Shown: in pieces, positions 1 to 8,844 of the stretch
How the letters are laid out: each line of letters opens with the position of its first letter
How positions within the stretch are numbered: the stretch's first letter is position 1
Origin: Chitinivibrionales bacterium
Lineage (GTDB): Bacteria; Fibrobacterota; Chitinivibrionia; Chitinivibrionales; WJKA01
Assembly: GCA_014728215.1 (NCBI GenBank)
Contig: WJLZ01000092.1
Coordinates: 1 to 43,617, forward strand
DNA length: 43,617 nt
Reading direction: 5' to 3'
The notes under the pieces: model-generated
The model's database searches: none
Seen by the model: only the letters and a program-made list of their open reading frames with translations
Told to the model about the DNA's origin: nothing
Made by a program: the position numbers and the translations under genes

Positions 1-774
1 ATAGCCGACAACGTTCTGAATTTTTTCGGCAAGCTTCTTAATGGTGACTTCCTGTCCCGAACCGATATTGACAATTTCGCTGTGGTTATAGTTTTGCATA
101 AGAAAAATGCAGGCGTCGGCACAATCATCCGAATAGAGAAATTCCCGGCGGGGTGAACCCGTTCCCCAGATCGTTACCGACGGTGTCTTGTTGACTTTAG
201 CTTCGTGAAAACGACGAAGCAGGCCGGGAAGGACATGGGAATTATCGGGGTGATAATTGTCCCCGGGGCCATAAAGATTTGTGGGCATTACACTGATAAA
301 ATTCGTTCCGTATTGACGATTATAGCTTTGACACATCACAATGCCGGCGATTTTTGCAAGGGCATAAGGAGCATTGGTCGGTTCCAGTACGCCGGTGAGA
401 AGCGCGCTTTCGGGCATGGGTTGCGGTGCAAATTTAGGGTAAATACACGATGACCCCAGAAAACAGAGCTTCTTTGCGTTGTATTTCCAGGAACAATTGA
501 CGATATTGTTCTGTATCTGAAGGTTGCTGTAGGCAAATTCGGCAGGAAAGGTATTGTTTGCAACGATACCACCCACCTTTGCAGCGGCCAGGAAAACATA
601 GTCGGGCCGCTCGGTATGGAACATGTGGTCTACTGCAGCCTGGTTGGTAAGTTCAAGCTCCTTGTGAGTCTTAAGAACAAGGCCGGTATATCCCCGAGTT
701 CTCAGCCGGCGTACGATAGCCGATCCAACCAGTCCACGGTGACCGGCAACATAAATAACGGCATTTTTTTCCAT
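1..774 (-). CDS. fcl: GDP-L-fucose synthase (partial, runs off left edge)
   Basis: The ATG at 774-772 opens a frame that stays open for 258 codons to base 1, so the 3' end lies outside the window. The N-terminus reads [19 protein letters not shown], the Gly-rich NAD(P)-binding motif of extended short-chain dehydrogenases. The catalytic set is visible: Ser in FLGSSCIYP and the Tyr/Lys pair in YALAKIAG. The segments [20 protein letters not shown] and [11 protein letters not shown] are typical of the GDP-fucose synthase (WcaG) group, which converts GDP-4-keto-6-deoxymannose to GDP-L-fucose in the cytoplasm. This implies fucose in a surface glycan and fits the polysaccharide genes at the far end of the window. 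It has its own upstream promoter-like sequence. A related epimerase/reductase of the same family cannot be fully excluded, but the motif match is strong. Confidence 0.92.
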   Translation of the reverse strand, partial: MEKNAVIYVAGHRGLVGSAIVRRLRTRGYTGLVLKTHKELELTNQAAVDHMFHTERPDYVFLAAAKVGGIVANNTFPAEFAYSNLQIQNNIVNCSWKYNAKKLCFLGSSCIYPKFAPQPMPESALLTGVLEPTNAPYALAKIAGIVMCQSYNRQYGTNFISVMPTNLYGPGDNYHPDNSHVLPGLLRRFHEAKVNKTPSVTIWGTGSPRREFLYSDDCADACIFLMQNYNHSEIVNIGSGQEVTIKKLAEKIQNVVGY

Positions 775-808
775 TGTTAGTCTTTCCGATACTCGTGATA
801 AATAAAGT

Positions 809-849
809 CAATACTTACGTATTGTACATTTATGAAATGGTTATATCAA
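809..849 (-). promoter_or_regulatory. Predicted promoter of the GDP-fucose synthase gene with overlapping palindrome
   Basis: Reading the minus strand, TTGATA (849-844) is followed after exactly 17 bp by TACAAT (826-821), a good sigma70-type pair placed 47 bp upstream of the fcl start codon. A perfect inverted repeat, CAATAC-4-GTATTG, at 809-824 overlaps the -10 box and could be an operator. The promoter is read directly from sequence; the operator role is inference. Confidence 0.5.
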
Positions 850-875
850 AAAAATATACATTCACAGGGGATTGC

Positions 876-2543
876 TTAGAGAAATGAGGCATTCAATCTG
901 ACCGATACGACCGGGCCTATCCGGTTACCCAGGGGATGTTTTTGTATTCTTTTGGGTACATCGAGATGGACGGGACCGGCTTCAACCATAACGGTGCTTT
1001 GTATATGGTCGGTCCAGATTGGAGATATAAAGGGGATTTTAAACATGAAATAAAGGTCTGTATGGGCGGGGGCGTTAAATGTCTCAAGGGAATGGTCGGG
1101 AAGATGTTTGTACCCGAGGGTCACCGGACCGACCGCCTGAAGTGACAGGGCTGCAACAATTGATTGGTTGTCTTGTTTACCAAGGGTGAGGTCCATACCG
1201 AGATTCCAGGGGACATTAAGCCGTTCTTTATCACCCGAAACAAAATAATGACCATTGGCCCACAGGTCCAGCGAGATCATGGGAAATGAAATATCATAAG
1301 AAATGGCGCCGCCGACCGATGAAATTTTGTCTTCGGAAGGCTCCTGACGGATGATCACCGGACTGCCTGAAGTGTCGAGTATCTCCCATAGCTGGTTCTG
1401 ATTGTAGTCATACCAGGCTTTGCATTCAAAGGGGAAGAGCAGGGTATCGGCATAGAAAAGCGAACCGTGGAAAGCGAGGCCGTGAAAGCCTGTATAGTGA
1501 TAACAGATTGTATCGGAGAATGCGGTAAACTCATAGTTTTCGTCTCTGGGGAAATAATCCCACAGAAAAGCTGTTTCGACTGTGAATCGAGGTGATAGTT
1601 GCGCGCCGCTTTTCACCTCAGCCTCAGGCTGTCCATTTTCATATATCCCTGCTTTGGCATTCCAGAAAAAGGGGTCCGCCGCGGTATCGGCAAAAGCTGC
1701 TTTGAGATTCGTTGCCGGAGTAAGGCGGGGTGTCGAATTGAAAGTTAATGAACCCACATACTCATCGGCAAAGGGCTGTTTCCATGCAGCAGATATGCGG
1801 GGATAAATAATTTCTTCGGGAGTCTGGTGGTCGTAATACCAGTTTTGAAAATCGGCGGCGATTGCAATGTCGGTACGGGCGAAATCAAAATCAAAGGAAA
1901 GGAAATGTTCGGTTGCGTATCCCGATCGATGGAGGGGAGTGAAATAGTAGGGGGTAGCGCCCCAGTAGCCGTACTTTTTCAGGCTCCCCTCGGCATACAG
2001 GGCTTGGCCGGCATACCGATAGGCGCCGGTAATATCTTTGACAAGACCTTCATCGTAATATTTCATCGGCTGCCCGTCGGAATCCGGATAGGCCCCCCAC
2101 AGGGAGTTGAACCGGTCGGAATACTGGTCGAAATAGCGATATCGGGCAAGCAGTGAAACCGGCGCCTTTGGAATATTCCAGCTAATTCCGATGTTATCGA
2201 AATGGTCCCGTTGAGGTCCGGTGAGATTGAGAAGGTTATCGCCGACTTCAGCGCCGACCCGCATCCAGAGTGAGACATGCGCCGAGGTGTCGTAGCGGGA
2301 GAAAAGAGTGCTTTCGCTCGATGATGAATCAAAGAGGGACCTGATGGAGCGTCGGTCAAAAACATCGGCATAAAGGACCGAATAGGCGTCGGGGGTGTTG
2401 AGCGGGAATTCATGGTTATAATGCACTTCATTAACACCGTCCAGCGGTATAACATATACAGGAGTATTATCGGCGGACGGAACCGTGATGAAAACAATTG
2501 CCGGATAAATGAAGGCGAAGATAGTTCGCAATGCAGTATTCAT
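876..2543 (-). CDS. Predicted outer-membrane beta-barrel protein, unknown function
   Basis: This 555-residue protein starts with a hydrophobic leader (roughly residues 5-24) ending near PSADN, so it should be exported. The rest has no transmembrane helix. It is full of short alternating, aromatic-rich stretches such as APVSLLARYRYFDQYSDRF and DIAIAADFQNWYYD, and it ends in a strand with a hydrophobic C-terminus (VVSVRLNASFL). This is the pattern of an outer-membrane beta-barrel or porin-like protein. I do not recognise a named family. The ATG lies 3 bp beyond the stop of the upstream gene, so the two are probably translationally coupled and work together. Confidence 0.75.
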   Translation of the reverse strand: MNTALRTIFAFIYPAIVFITVPSADNTPVYVIPLDGVNEVHYNHEFPLNTPDAYSVLYADVFDRRSIRSLFDSSSSESTLFSRYDTSAHVSLWMRVGAEVGDNLLNLTGPQRDHFDNIGISWNIPKAPVSLLARYRYFDQYSDRFNSLWGAYPDSDGQPMKYYDEGLVKDITGAYRYAGQALYAEGSLKKYGYWGATPYYFTPLHRSGYATEHFLSFDFDFARTDIAIAADFQNWYYDHQTPEEIIYPRISAAWKQPFADEYVGSLTFNSTPRLTPATNLKAAFADTAADPFFWNAKAGIYENGQPEAEVKSGAQLSPRFTVETAFLWDYFPRDENYEFTAFSDTICYHYTGFHGLAFHGSLFYADTLLFPFECKAWYDYNQNQLWEILDTSGSPVIIRQEPSEDKISSVGGAISYDISFPMISLDLWANGHYFVSGDKERLNVPWNLGMDLTLGKQDNQSIVAALSLQAVGPVTLGYKHLPDHSLETFNAPAHTDLYFMFKIPFISPIWTDHIQSTVMVEAGPVHLDVPKRIQKHPLGNRIGPVVSVRLNASFL

Positions 2544-2546
2544 AGA

Positions 2547-3203
2547 TCAGATGTGTACTCCCACGGTAAATGAAATACTCGTGTAGCTAAAAGGATGAGG
2601 AGAAGAAAAGATCCGGGTATAGCCCGCCGGCAGGGAGAACTCCAATTTGTTGAAACGGAACGAGGGTTCAATGCCAACCAGAGCACCGAATTCGCTTTCC
2701 CACGTTGCCATAAGATCGAGGTTGCGCACAATCGATTCATCGGAAATATGAATGGTGGTGGAGGTAACCCCGATGCGTGGTCGGAGCAAGACATTATTGG
2801 CGATTTTTATGGTGTAGCAGAGCGAAAGCGAGGGGTGAAAAATTGTATAGTCGAAGGATTCGATATTTTTCGATTTGATTTTTCCGGCTTCCAGGGCGAT
2901 TCTGAAAATGAAATTGTTTGTATAGGTCGGCAGGTCCACCAGGAGTCCGCCGGTGATATAAGGAGCCCACTCATGGGCAAGTTCACCCACGGGGTATCGA
3001 TAGGTTACCGCCGGTTTTAAGGCAATAATAAAGGGTCGGGCGTCTTCTGTAAGAGCATCAGCGGTGGTGTCCGGTTCACCAAAAAGGGAGCACACATATC
3101 CTGAAACAATACAGAAATAAAAAAGATAACACCAGGGAGAGAGTTTAACCGATAGGTGGTCGTTCACAACACGATACCGCCGTATGTTAAGGAATAAAAG
3201 CAC
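2547..3203 (-). CDS. Small predicted outer-membrane protein, unknown function
   Basis: About 218 residues. The longest frame starts at a GTG (3203), but a better signal peptide begins at an internal GTG near 3167: a short charged stretch with Lys, then WCYLFYFCIVSGYVCSLFG. The true start is therefore uncertain. The mature part has alternating beta-strand patterns and ends in SYTSISFTVGVHI, like an 8- to 10-strand outer-membrane barrel. It is the first gene of a two-gene unit with the larger barrel protein. No specific family was recognised. A role as an accessory barrel is possible but not shown. Confidence 0.65.
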   Translation of the reverse strand: MLLFLNIRRYRVVNDHLSVKLSPWCYLFYFCIVSGYVCSLFGEPDTTADALTEDARPFIIALKPAVTYRYPVGELAHEWAPYITGGLLVDLPTYTNNFIFRIALEAGKIKSKNIESFDYTIFHPSLSLCYTIKIANNVLLRPRIGVTSTTIHISDESIVRNLDLMATWESEFGALVGIEPSFRFNKLEFSLPAGYTRIFSSPHPFSYTSISFTVGVHI

Positions 3204-3244
3204 CTTATGGGCATAAAAACTATTTTAGATATAATCAATATATA

Positions 3245-3273
3245 TTGTGACATTTATCGGCACGAATGATATT
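3245..3273 (+). promoter_or_regulatory. Weak predicted promoter upstream of the Wzi-like gene
   Basis: TTGTGA (3245-3250), a 17-bp spacer, then GATATT (3268-3273), lies within the 102-bp divergent gap ahead of the start at 3306. The gap must hold promoters for both directions; this is the best plus-strand candidate. Confidence 0.3.
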
Positions 3274-3305
3274 CTTATTGAGAACAAGCAAAGTTGGAGA
3301 AGACC

Positions 3306-4838
3306 ATGAAAAATGCGGTAATAATTATTTGTCTTTTTTTAGTCATACTACCATTCAGCGGAGAAAGTGTGCAGCTCGAAAACTGGCGTCTTCCCTGGTA
3401 TAAAATTGCTCAGGAACTGGGAGAGCTTCAGCAATCGCCCAGCGGTATGTTCTGGGACGACCTGACCTGGGTATCGCCTTCTTTTGCTCCCGGTTTGTGG
3501 CCCGATACGCAGGCTTACAAAAAAGACCACTGGACCCTGGAGCCGTCCGCGTCGCTTTCGGCAAACAATGTGGAGTATGTCGACGGGAACAATTATTTCT
3601 GGACCTTTGATATTCTCAACGATATCAAATACAAGAGGTTTACTGCACGGCAAACACTTGATGTCGATTCCCGGTACAGTAATGATCCGACCTATTATTG
3701 GAAAGATGACCGGATTGCCGCAGGGCGGATCGAGGAGGCCTATTTGCAGTACACCGGCAAATATGGAATGTTCAGGTTTGGAAGGCTCAAAAGAAACTGG
3801 GGGCCCTTTGTGGATCGGAGTCTGCTCCTTTCCAACAATGCCCATTCCTTTGACGCCTTCGAGTGGCAGATTTTCTCGAGCATTTTTGAGTTCAGACACA
3901 TGTTCGCTTCCTTTGTCTACCCGTGGAACCATTTTTATTCGGTCGATTTTGATAACTACAATCCCGCGGCAACACCGGAATACAATCGATATTTCAGCGC
4001 CCATTCACTCAATTTCATGATCGGCGAGTGGGCGACGTTGGGAATCACCGAAACGATCATCTTTTCACGGAGGAACCAGTTTCCCGATTTGCAATATCTC
4101 AATCCCTTTTCTATTTACACCGTTACCAATACCAATATGGAAGGGAGCGGTAATCTGATCGTGGGACTTCAGTGGAAAGTCCATCCCTTTACCAAAAAGG
4201 TGTCCCTTCTCGGGCAGGTGGCTTTCGACGACATTCAGGTGGATAACGAGGGCGCCGGCGATCAGGAGCCGACCCACTGGGGGATCGATGTCGCCGGGCA
4301 CTGGCACAATCCTTTGCCGGTCCGGGCGGCCCAGGCGTTGTCCCTCGAGTACTCCTACGGCTCCCGGTGGCTGTATACGGTGGCCGATGCCAATGCCAAT
4401 CAGGGAGAGCGGTATATCTATATGGGAAAGAGCCTCGGGCGACCGACGATCGACGGCGATCTGCTCGGCCTGTCATTCACGCTGGTTCCCGAAAACTACT
4501 GGGCGGCAACCCTGGGCATTCGATATGAACGCCGGGGGCTCAACACGCCCAAATCCCGGTGGTCGGAGTATGAGGGATACGACTCCACGAGCAATGTGCT
4601 GAATTACCGTCCCGAACCGCCCCTTTCCACACGCGACAATCTGGACCGTATTCTTACCCTTTCTCTCGATGCCCGGGGTTATTTTCGTGATTTTGCCGAC
4701 ATACGACTCGGATTTGCCAATAAATTAATTCAGAAAACCGAAAAGGGGATAAAGGGTGATTTTGAATATGAGCCGGAAGTACATGTTACCATTACCGCTC
4801 ATTATTCCAATTTTTTTCTTTCGTTACCCGATAAATAA
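3306..4838 (+). CDS. Wzi-like capsule assembly outer-membrane protein
   Basis: A 510-residue exported protein. The frame can be extended to a TTG at 3294, but the ATG at 3306 has a clear Shine-Dalgarno (GGAG at 3296-3299) and directly starts a signal peptide, KNAVIIICLFLVILPFSG. The centre carries the pattern seen in the capsule-assembly Wzi family: FRFGRLKRNWGPFVDRSLLLS, split as FRFGRLKRNWGP and SLLLSNNAHSFDAFEW. It is followed by beta-strand-rich sequence to the C-terminus. Wzi proteins are outer-membrane barrels that help attach capsular or exopolysaccharide at the cell surface. The gene stands alone here, about 32 kb from the export genes, but would act with them. The family call is moderately sure; the exact glycan is unknown. 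Confidence 0.72.
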   Translation: MKNAVIIICLFLVILPFSGESVQLENWRLPWYKIAQELGELQQSPSGMFWDDLTWVSPSFAPGLWPDTQAYKKDHWTLEPSASLSANNVEYVDGNNYFWTFDILNDIKYKRFTARQTLDVDSRYSNDPTYYWKDDRIAAGRIEEAYLQYTGKYGMFRFGRLKRNWGPFVDRSLLLSNNAHSFDAFEWQIFSSIFEFRHMFASFVYPWNHFYSVDFDNYNPAATPEYNRYFSAHSLNFMIGEWATLGITETIIFSRRNQFPDLQYLNPFSIYTVTNTNMEGSGNLIVGLQWKVHPFTKKVSLLGQVAFDDIQVDNEGAGDQEPTHWGIDVAGHWHNPLPVRAAQALSLEYSYGSRWLYTVADANANQGERYIYMGKSLGRPTIDGDLLGLSFTLVPENYWAATLGIRYERRGLNTPKSRWSEYEGYDSTSNVLNYRPEPPLSTRDNLDRILTLSLDARGYFRDFADIRLGFANKLIQKTEKGIKGDFEYEPEVHVTITAHYSNFFLSLPDK

Positions 4839-4952
4839 CCGAAATTTAGATGCAAAGGATCATAAAGAGTTATATTTTATTATAAGCACTTGTAAGCAAA
4901 AGCACTACGAGTATATCGACCATCCGCGCAAAGCCTTTTTGTGCCCAGTGTA

Positions 4953-4974
4953 TTAACGCTTAGAGGGGCGTTAA
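4953..4974. repeat. Perfect 7-bp inverted repeat upstream of the PBP gene
   Basis: TTAACGC at 4953-4959 and GCGTTAA at 4968-4974 flank an 8-nt loop. There is no following T-tract, so it is not a convincing terminator. It lies 84 bp before the PBP start and might be a protein-binding site. Confidence 0.4.
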
Positions 4975-5057
4975 AATCCAACAATATTAATTTTAAAAAT
5001 ACACAATGGTTTAATCGTTTCAGAAAACTATTTAATTGAAAGCTGTTCCGGCATATC

Positions 5058-7313
5058 ATGCAAAAATTTCAGAATCCTCGAAAGTTTTTCGGTCCCAGGG
5101 AGCCAGCCTCACCACCTCCCGAGTCGGATAATAAAGTGAGGGGAAAGCTCTTTTTTATCATTGTAATAGCTTTTCTGGTGAGTGTCGTGTCTCTTGGCAC
5201 TGGCGGTATGTGGTTCCTTTACCGGATGTACCAGACCCTACCAACGCTTGAGCAGATGGAAAATATCGAACCTTCGCTGGTTTCCAAAGTCCTTGCCCGG
5301 GACAGTTCGGTTATTCACGAATTCAGTATCGAGCGGCGATTCTGGATGCCGCTTGAGAAGATACCGCAGAATCTTCAGGATGCGGTTGTGGCTATCGAAG
5401 ACCGTCGGTTCTATTCACATTGGGGCATCGATATCAAACGAATAGTCAGTGCTGTTATGGTTGATGTCCTTCGCCGGAAATTTGCCCAGGGAGCATCCAC
5501 GATAACCCAGCAGCTGGCCCGTAACCTTTATCTTACCTCCCGGCGTTCGCTTATTCGGAAGGTCCGTGAGGCAATTACCGCCGTTCAAATCGAAAATTAT
5601 TATACCAAGCCCGAAATCCTGGAACTTTATCTTAATCAGGTCTATCTTGGCGCCGGCGTGTATGGAGTCGAAGCTGCTGCGCAACAGTATTTCAGTAAGA
5701 CAGTGTCGGATTTGACGCTTAATGAATGCGCGGTGTTGGCGGGAACAATTCAGCTTCCCGAGTACTACCGTCCCGACAAGGAAAAAAATCTGAAGCGAAT
5801 TACGATACGGAGAAATTCCGTTTTACGGGCAATGAGAAAAATGGGTTTTATCGAAAAAGATGCTGCTGTGGCAACAATCGAGGATACCATTCCCAGTGAT
5901 CCCCAGAAGCGCTCATCGAAAGTAGCTCCCTATTTTGTTGAAATGGTCAGGAAAAGAGTGATTCGTGAATATGGCGAAGATCTTCTGTACAACGGTGGGC
6001 TAACTATTCATACTACCCTCGATCCTATGGGGCAGGACTCCCTGGAAGTATCAGCAAAACGTCATCTGGCAACACTGCAGAAGCGGCTCAATCGGATGTT
6101 TCTTGACAGTTCGAGGGCATACAAGAAACTGGGAATTTCCTACCGTGATTTTCTGGATAATTTCGATTCGCTCTACGCAGCACATAAAGAAGAATTCAAA
6201 GACTTGCCGGATTCGGCAAAACTTCGGCTCGCCCAGACAGCGGTTATTGCACTTGATGTTGAAACCGGGGCGATTTTGGCGTTGAAAGGCGGACGGAGCT
6301 TTAATGAAACCAAGTTTAACCGGGTTACTCAGTCGCTTCGACAGCCGGGGTCCGCATTCAAGCCCTTTGTTTATACTGCAGCTTTGAGTAACGGCTATAC
6401 TGCAGCCTCTGTTGTACTCGACCAACCTATCACGCTCGAAACTTCCGAAGGAGACTGGCGGCCCGAGAATTATGATAAGGAATTTCTGGGGCCGATAACG
6501 GTCAGAGAGGCGCTCCGCAAGTCGGTTAATTTAGTGGCCATTCAGGTTTTTAACGATATAGGCCCCCAAACAGTGATCGAGTGCGCACGGCGCATGGGAC
6601 TTAAACATAATATGCAGCCGGTTCCCTCACTTGCTATTGGGTCCTGTGAAGTGACTCCCATTGAAATAACCGCAGCCTATGCGGTCTACCCTCATCTGGG
6701 GAAATGGGTAAAACCCTTTTGTATCGAAAAAATAGTCGACAAAAACGGCAAAGTCCTCCAGGAACATGTTGCCGAAGCCCATCAGATAATTTCTCCCCAG
6801 CTCGCCTTTGTGATGAGCGATCTTTTACGTGAAGTTGTGCAGCGGGGAACAGGTGCTTCAATACCTCGTCGTGGATTTAATCGTACAGCCGGGGGAAAGA
6901 CCGGGACCACCAACGATTACTCCGATGCCTGGTTTGTGGGATTTACTCCTCAGATCGCCTGTGGCGTATGGGTTGGTGTTGATGAACGGCGGACAATGGG
7001 ATATGTCACCGGCGCCAAAGGCGCAATACCGATCTGGGTTCCCACCATGATGGGGCTTCATGAATCATTACCGGCAAAAGGATTTTCACGACCGCCAGGA
7101 GTAGTAACCGCAAAAATATGTAATAAGTCGCACAAACGTGCCGGTCGGTATTGCTCGGATATTTCCACCGAATATTTTATCGCAGGGAATCTTCCGGAAC
7201 AATGTGATATCCATGTTCTAAGGAAGCCCGGCCAGCGACGTCCCGGACAGGACATGTTCGGCACTCCTCGCCGGCGCAGTACCGAAAAGAAGAAGCGGCC
7301 ACTGATGTTTTAG
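5058..7313 (+). CDS. mrcA: Penicillin-binding protein 1A (bifunctional glycosyltransferase/transpeptidase)
   Basis: A 751-residue class A PBP, normal length for the family. A short cytoplasmic head is followed by one membrane anchor (about residues 31-55). The GT51 transglycosylase domain has its catalytic Glu in AIEDRRFYSHWG (Glu114) plus the GASTITQQLARNLYL motif. The transpeptidase domain has SxxK in PGSAFKPF (Ser432/Lys435), SxN in RKSVNLVA (Ser489) and KTG in GGKTGTTNDYSDAWF (Lys614). It polymerises glycan strands and cross-links peptides in the periplasm. It is monocistronic and convergent with the next gene, with only 4 bp between stops and no room for a separate terminator. The Shine-Dalgarno is weak. 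Confidence 0.96.
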   Translation: MQKFQNPRKFFGPREPASPPPESDNKVRGKLFFIIVIAFLVSVVSLGTGGMWFLYRMYQTLPTLEQMENIEPSLVSKVLARDSSVIHEFSIERRFWMPLEKIPQNLQDAVVAIEDRRFYSHWGIDIKRIVSAVMVDVLRRKFAQGASTITQQLARNLYLTSRRSLIRKVREAITAVQIENYYTKPEILELYLNQVYLGAGVYGVEAAAQQYFSKTVSDLTLNECAVLAGTIQLPEYYRPDKEKNLKRITIRRNSVLRAMRKMGFIEKDAAVATIEDTIPSDPQKRSSKVAPYFVEMVRKRVIREYGEDLLYNGGLTIHTTLDPMGQDSLEVSAKRHLATLQKRLNRMFLDSSRAYKKLGISYRDFLDNFDSLYAAHKEEFKDLPDSAKLRLAQTAVIALDVETGAILALKGGRSFNETKFNRVTQSLRQPGSAFKPFVYTAALSNGYTAASVVLDQPITLETSEGDWRPENYDKEFLGPITVREALRKSVNLVAIQVFNDIGPQTVIECARRMGLKHNMQPVPSLAIGSCEVTPIEITAAYAVYPHLGKWVKPFCIEKIVDKNGKVLQEHVAEAHQIISPQLAFVMSDLLREVVQRGTGASIPRRGFNRTAGGKTGTTNDYSDAWFVGFTPQIACGVWVGVDERRTMGYVTGAKGAIPIWVPTMMGLHESLPAKGFSRPPGVVTAKICNKSHKRAGRYCSDISTEYFIAGNLPEQCDIHVLRKPGQRRPGQDMFGTPRRRSTEKKKRPLMF

Positions 7314-7317
7314 AAAT

Positions 7318-8547
7318 TTACTCGGCCTCTTCCTCTTTTTCCAGGACCTTCTCCGGAGGAGCTTCATCAGGACAGCCATCATTATCCATGTAGCCATTTT
7401 TTGTTTCAGGTTTCCCCGGGCATTTATCCGAGCCTGTGCATATTTGAGAGAACCTGGATCCCCTGTTCTGTTCCGATACCCATGAGTCGCATACGCCATC
7501 ATTGTCATTGTCCGGGTCAGGACAGCCATCCCGGTCTTGAAACCCATCATTATCCTCGGGTTTATGACTGCACTCATCATCGGCGTCATAAATGCCGTCA
7601 AGATCATTATCGTAATCGGGACAACCATCCCAATCTTCAAATTCATCGATATCTTCTCTCAGATCAGGACATTTATCTTCATTATCGGCAATTTTGTCCC
7701 CGTCCGAATCGATATATATCTCTTTCCGGTCGGCATCGCTCATGAGGCCGATATCGGCGCCGTCTTTGCCGACACCTTTCATAGGGGTAGTGACACTCTG
7801 GAGATAATTATAGGTATCCATATTCGATGCAAGGAATTGAGGGTCGCGATATTTATTTGATTTGTCAATAACTGCATAGTGACTGTGCTGCTGACGGTTG
7901 CCAAAAAAATTATTATAAATAATTCTCGACCGCTTTGAGTCCATATCCACATATATTCCATAAAGCTTGTTGCCGAACAGAATGTTGTTTTGTACCAATA
8001 CCGCGCTTTTCCGGGCAAGGACAAGACCTGAGTATCCATTTTCGGCAATGATGTTATGCTCGATGGCGATATTGGTTCCATGGGCCACGAGTTCACAATA
8101 AATGCCGGTCCATTTATTGCGGGAAATAATATTGTTGCGGATTTCGGGAAGCGATATCAGGCAATGGATTCCGGTGTGATTGTTTCTGATAATATTATGC
8201 TCGACAACCGTGTTGGTGTTTTCGCACAGAATGCCGGTACGACCTTTTTCTATTGTAAAATGGCGGATTGAAGAGTAGTTGACCCCTTTTACCACCGGAC
8301 GGGACCATTTTGCTCTGATGATGGTTTTTTCCCTGTCCTGACCCACGAGTGTTACGTATTCTTTCAACACTATGTTTTCTTTATAGATTCCGTTGAGGAC
8401 ATAAACGGTATCGCCGTCTTCGGCTTTATCAATTGCTCTTTGGATTGTGGGGGCATCCTTTGGCACGATTATCTTTCTTCCGGTATTAGCAGAAACCGCC
8501 CACAGGATGCAGATTAAAATCAGACCAGAAAAATGTCCTTTTTTCAT
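7318..8547 (-). CDS. Secreted parallel beta-helix protein with C-terminal thrombospondin type 3 repeats
   Basis: 409 residues with a signal peptide (KKGHFSGLILICILWAVSANTG). The part up to about residue 230 is a NosD/pectate-lyase-like right-handed beta-helix: IQRAIDKAEDGDTVYVLNGIY, then repeated coils such as VVEHNIIRNNHTGIHC, EIRNNIISRNKWTGIYC and IAIEHNIIAENGYSGLVL. From about residue 275 it switches to acidic calcium-binding repeats of the thrombospondin-3 type (DSDGDKIADNEDKCP, DNDLDGIYDADDECS, DNDNDGVCDSW), ending in a Glu-rich tail. Beta-helices often bind or modify polysaccharides. The repeats usually form a stiff Ca-loaded linker at the cell surface. No catalytic residues can be assigned, so function is open; a carbohydrate-associated surface protein is likely. 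The Shine-Dalgarno is AGAGG, 8 bp upstream of the ATG. Confidence 0.82.
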   Translation of the reverse strand: MKKGHFSGLILICILWAVSANTGRKIIVPKDAPTIQRAIDKAEDGDTVYVLNGIYKENIVLKEYVTLVGQDREKTIIRAKWSRPVVKGVNYSSIRHFTIEKGRTGILCENTNTVVEHNIIRNNHTGIHCLISLPEIRNNIISRNKWTGIYCELVAHGTNIAIEHNIIAENGYSGLVLARKSAVLVQNNILFGNKLYGIYVDMDSKRSRIIYNNFFGNRQQHSHYAVIDKSNKYRDPQFLASNMDTYNYLQSVTTPMKGVGKDGADIGLMSDADRKEIYIDSDGDKIADNEDKCPDLREDIDEFEDWDGCPDYDNDLDGIYDADDECSHKPEDNDGFQDRDGCPDPDNDNDGVCDSWVSEQNRGSRFSQICTGSDKCPGKPETKNGYMDNDGCPDEAPPEKVLEKEEEAE

Positions 8548-8844
8548 TGATGACCTCTCATTTCACTTAAACGTTTGTTCACTGCATTCCGGTGAAACGC
8601 CGTATAACAGGATAATAACAATCTTTCTAATAATATGGCTCTATCAGGTAAATTAACTTATAGAGATGATTTTTCACAAAAAGATTTTTTCGCTACCGGG
8701 TCCGCATTGCTTCCCTTAGCCGAATGACCTATTTTATCATTGGTGCAAAAGAATCCCGTTCCCATAATCATAGTACCATATTCAACAGTCGAAAAACAGG
8801 GATAAATGGTTTAATCTTTTTGAGAAGAAAAGGCGGATTTTATA
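8548..8844. other. Divergent intergenic region
   Basis: This gap separates the beta-helix gene from uronate isomerase. Apart from one promoter-like pair toward uxaC and a 12-mer shared with the region upstream of the PBP gene, I see no gene, strong hairpin or riboswitch in it. Confidence 0.5.
8740..8768 (+). promoter_or_regulatory. Predicted promoter upstream of uronate isomerase
   Basis: TTGGTG (8740-8745), a 17-bp spacer and CATAAT (8763-8768) precede the start codon by 76 bp. The -10 matches consensus in 5 of 6 positions; the -35 is poor. Confidence 0.33.

Noticed and set aside
3348-4004. 218-codon minus-strand ORF
   Set aside because: It is antisense to the Wzi-like gene, has no RBS and no protein-like pattern; it is a shadow of codon bias.
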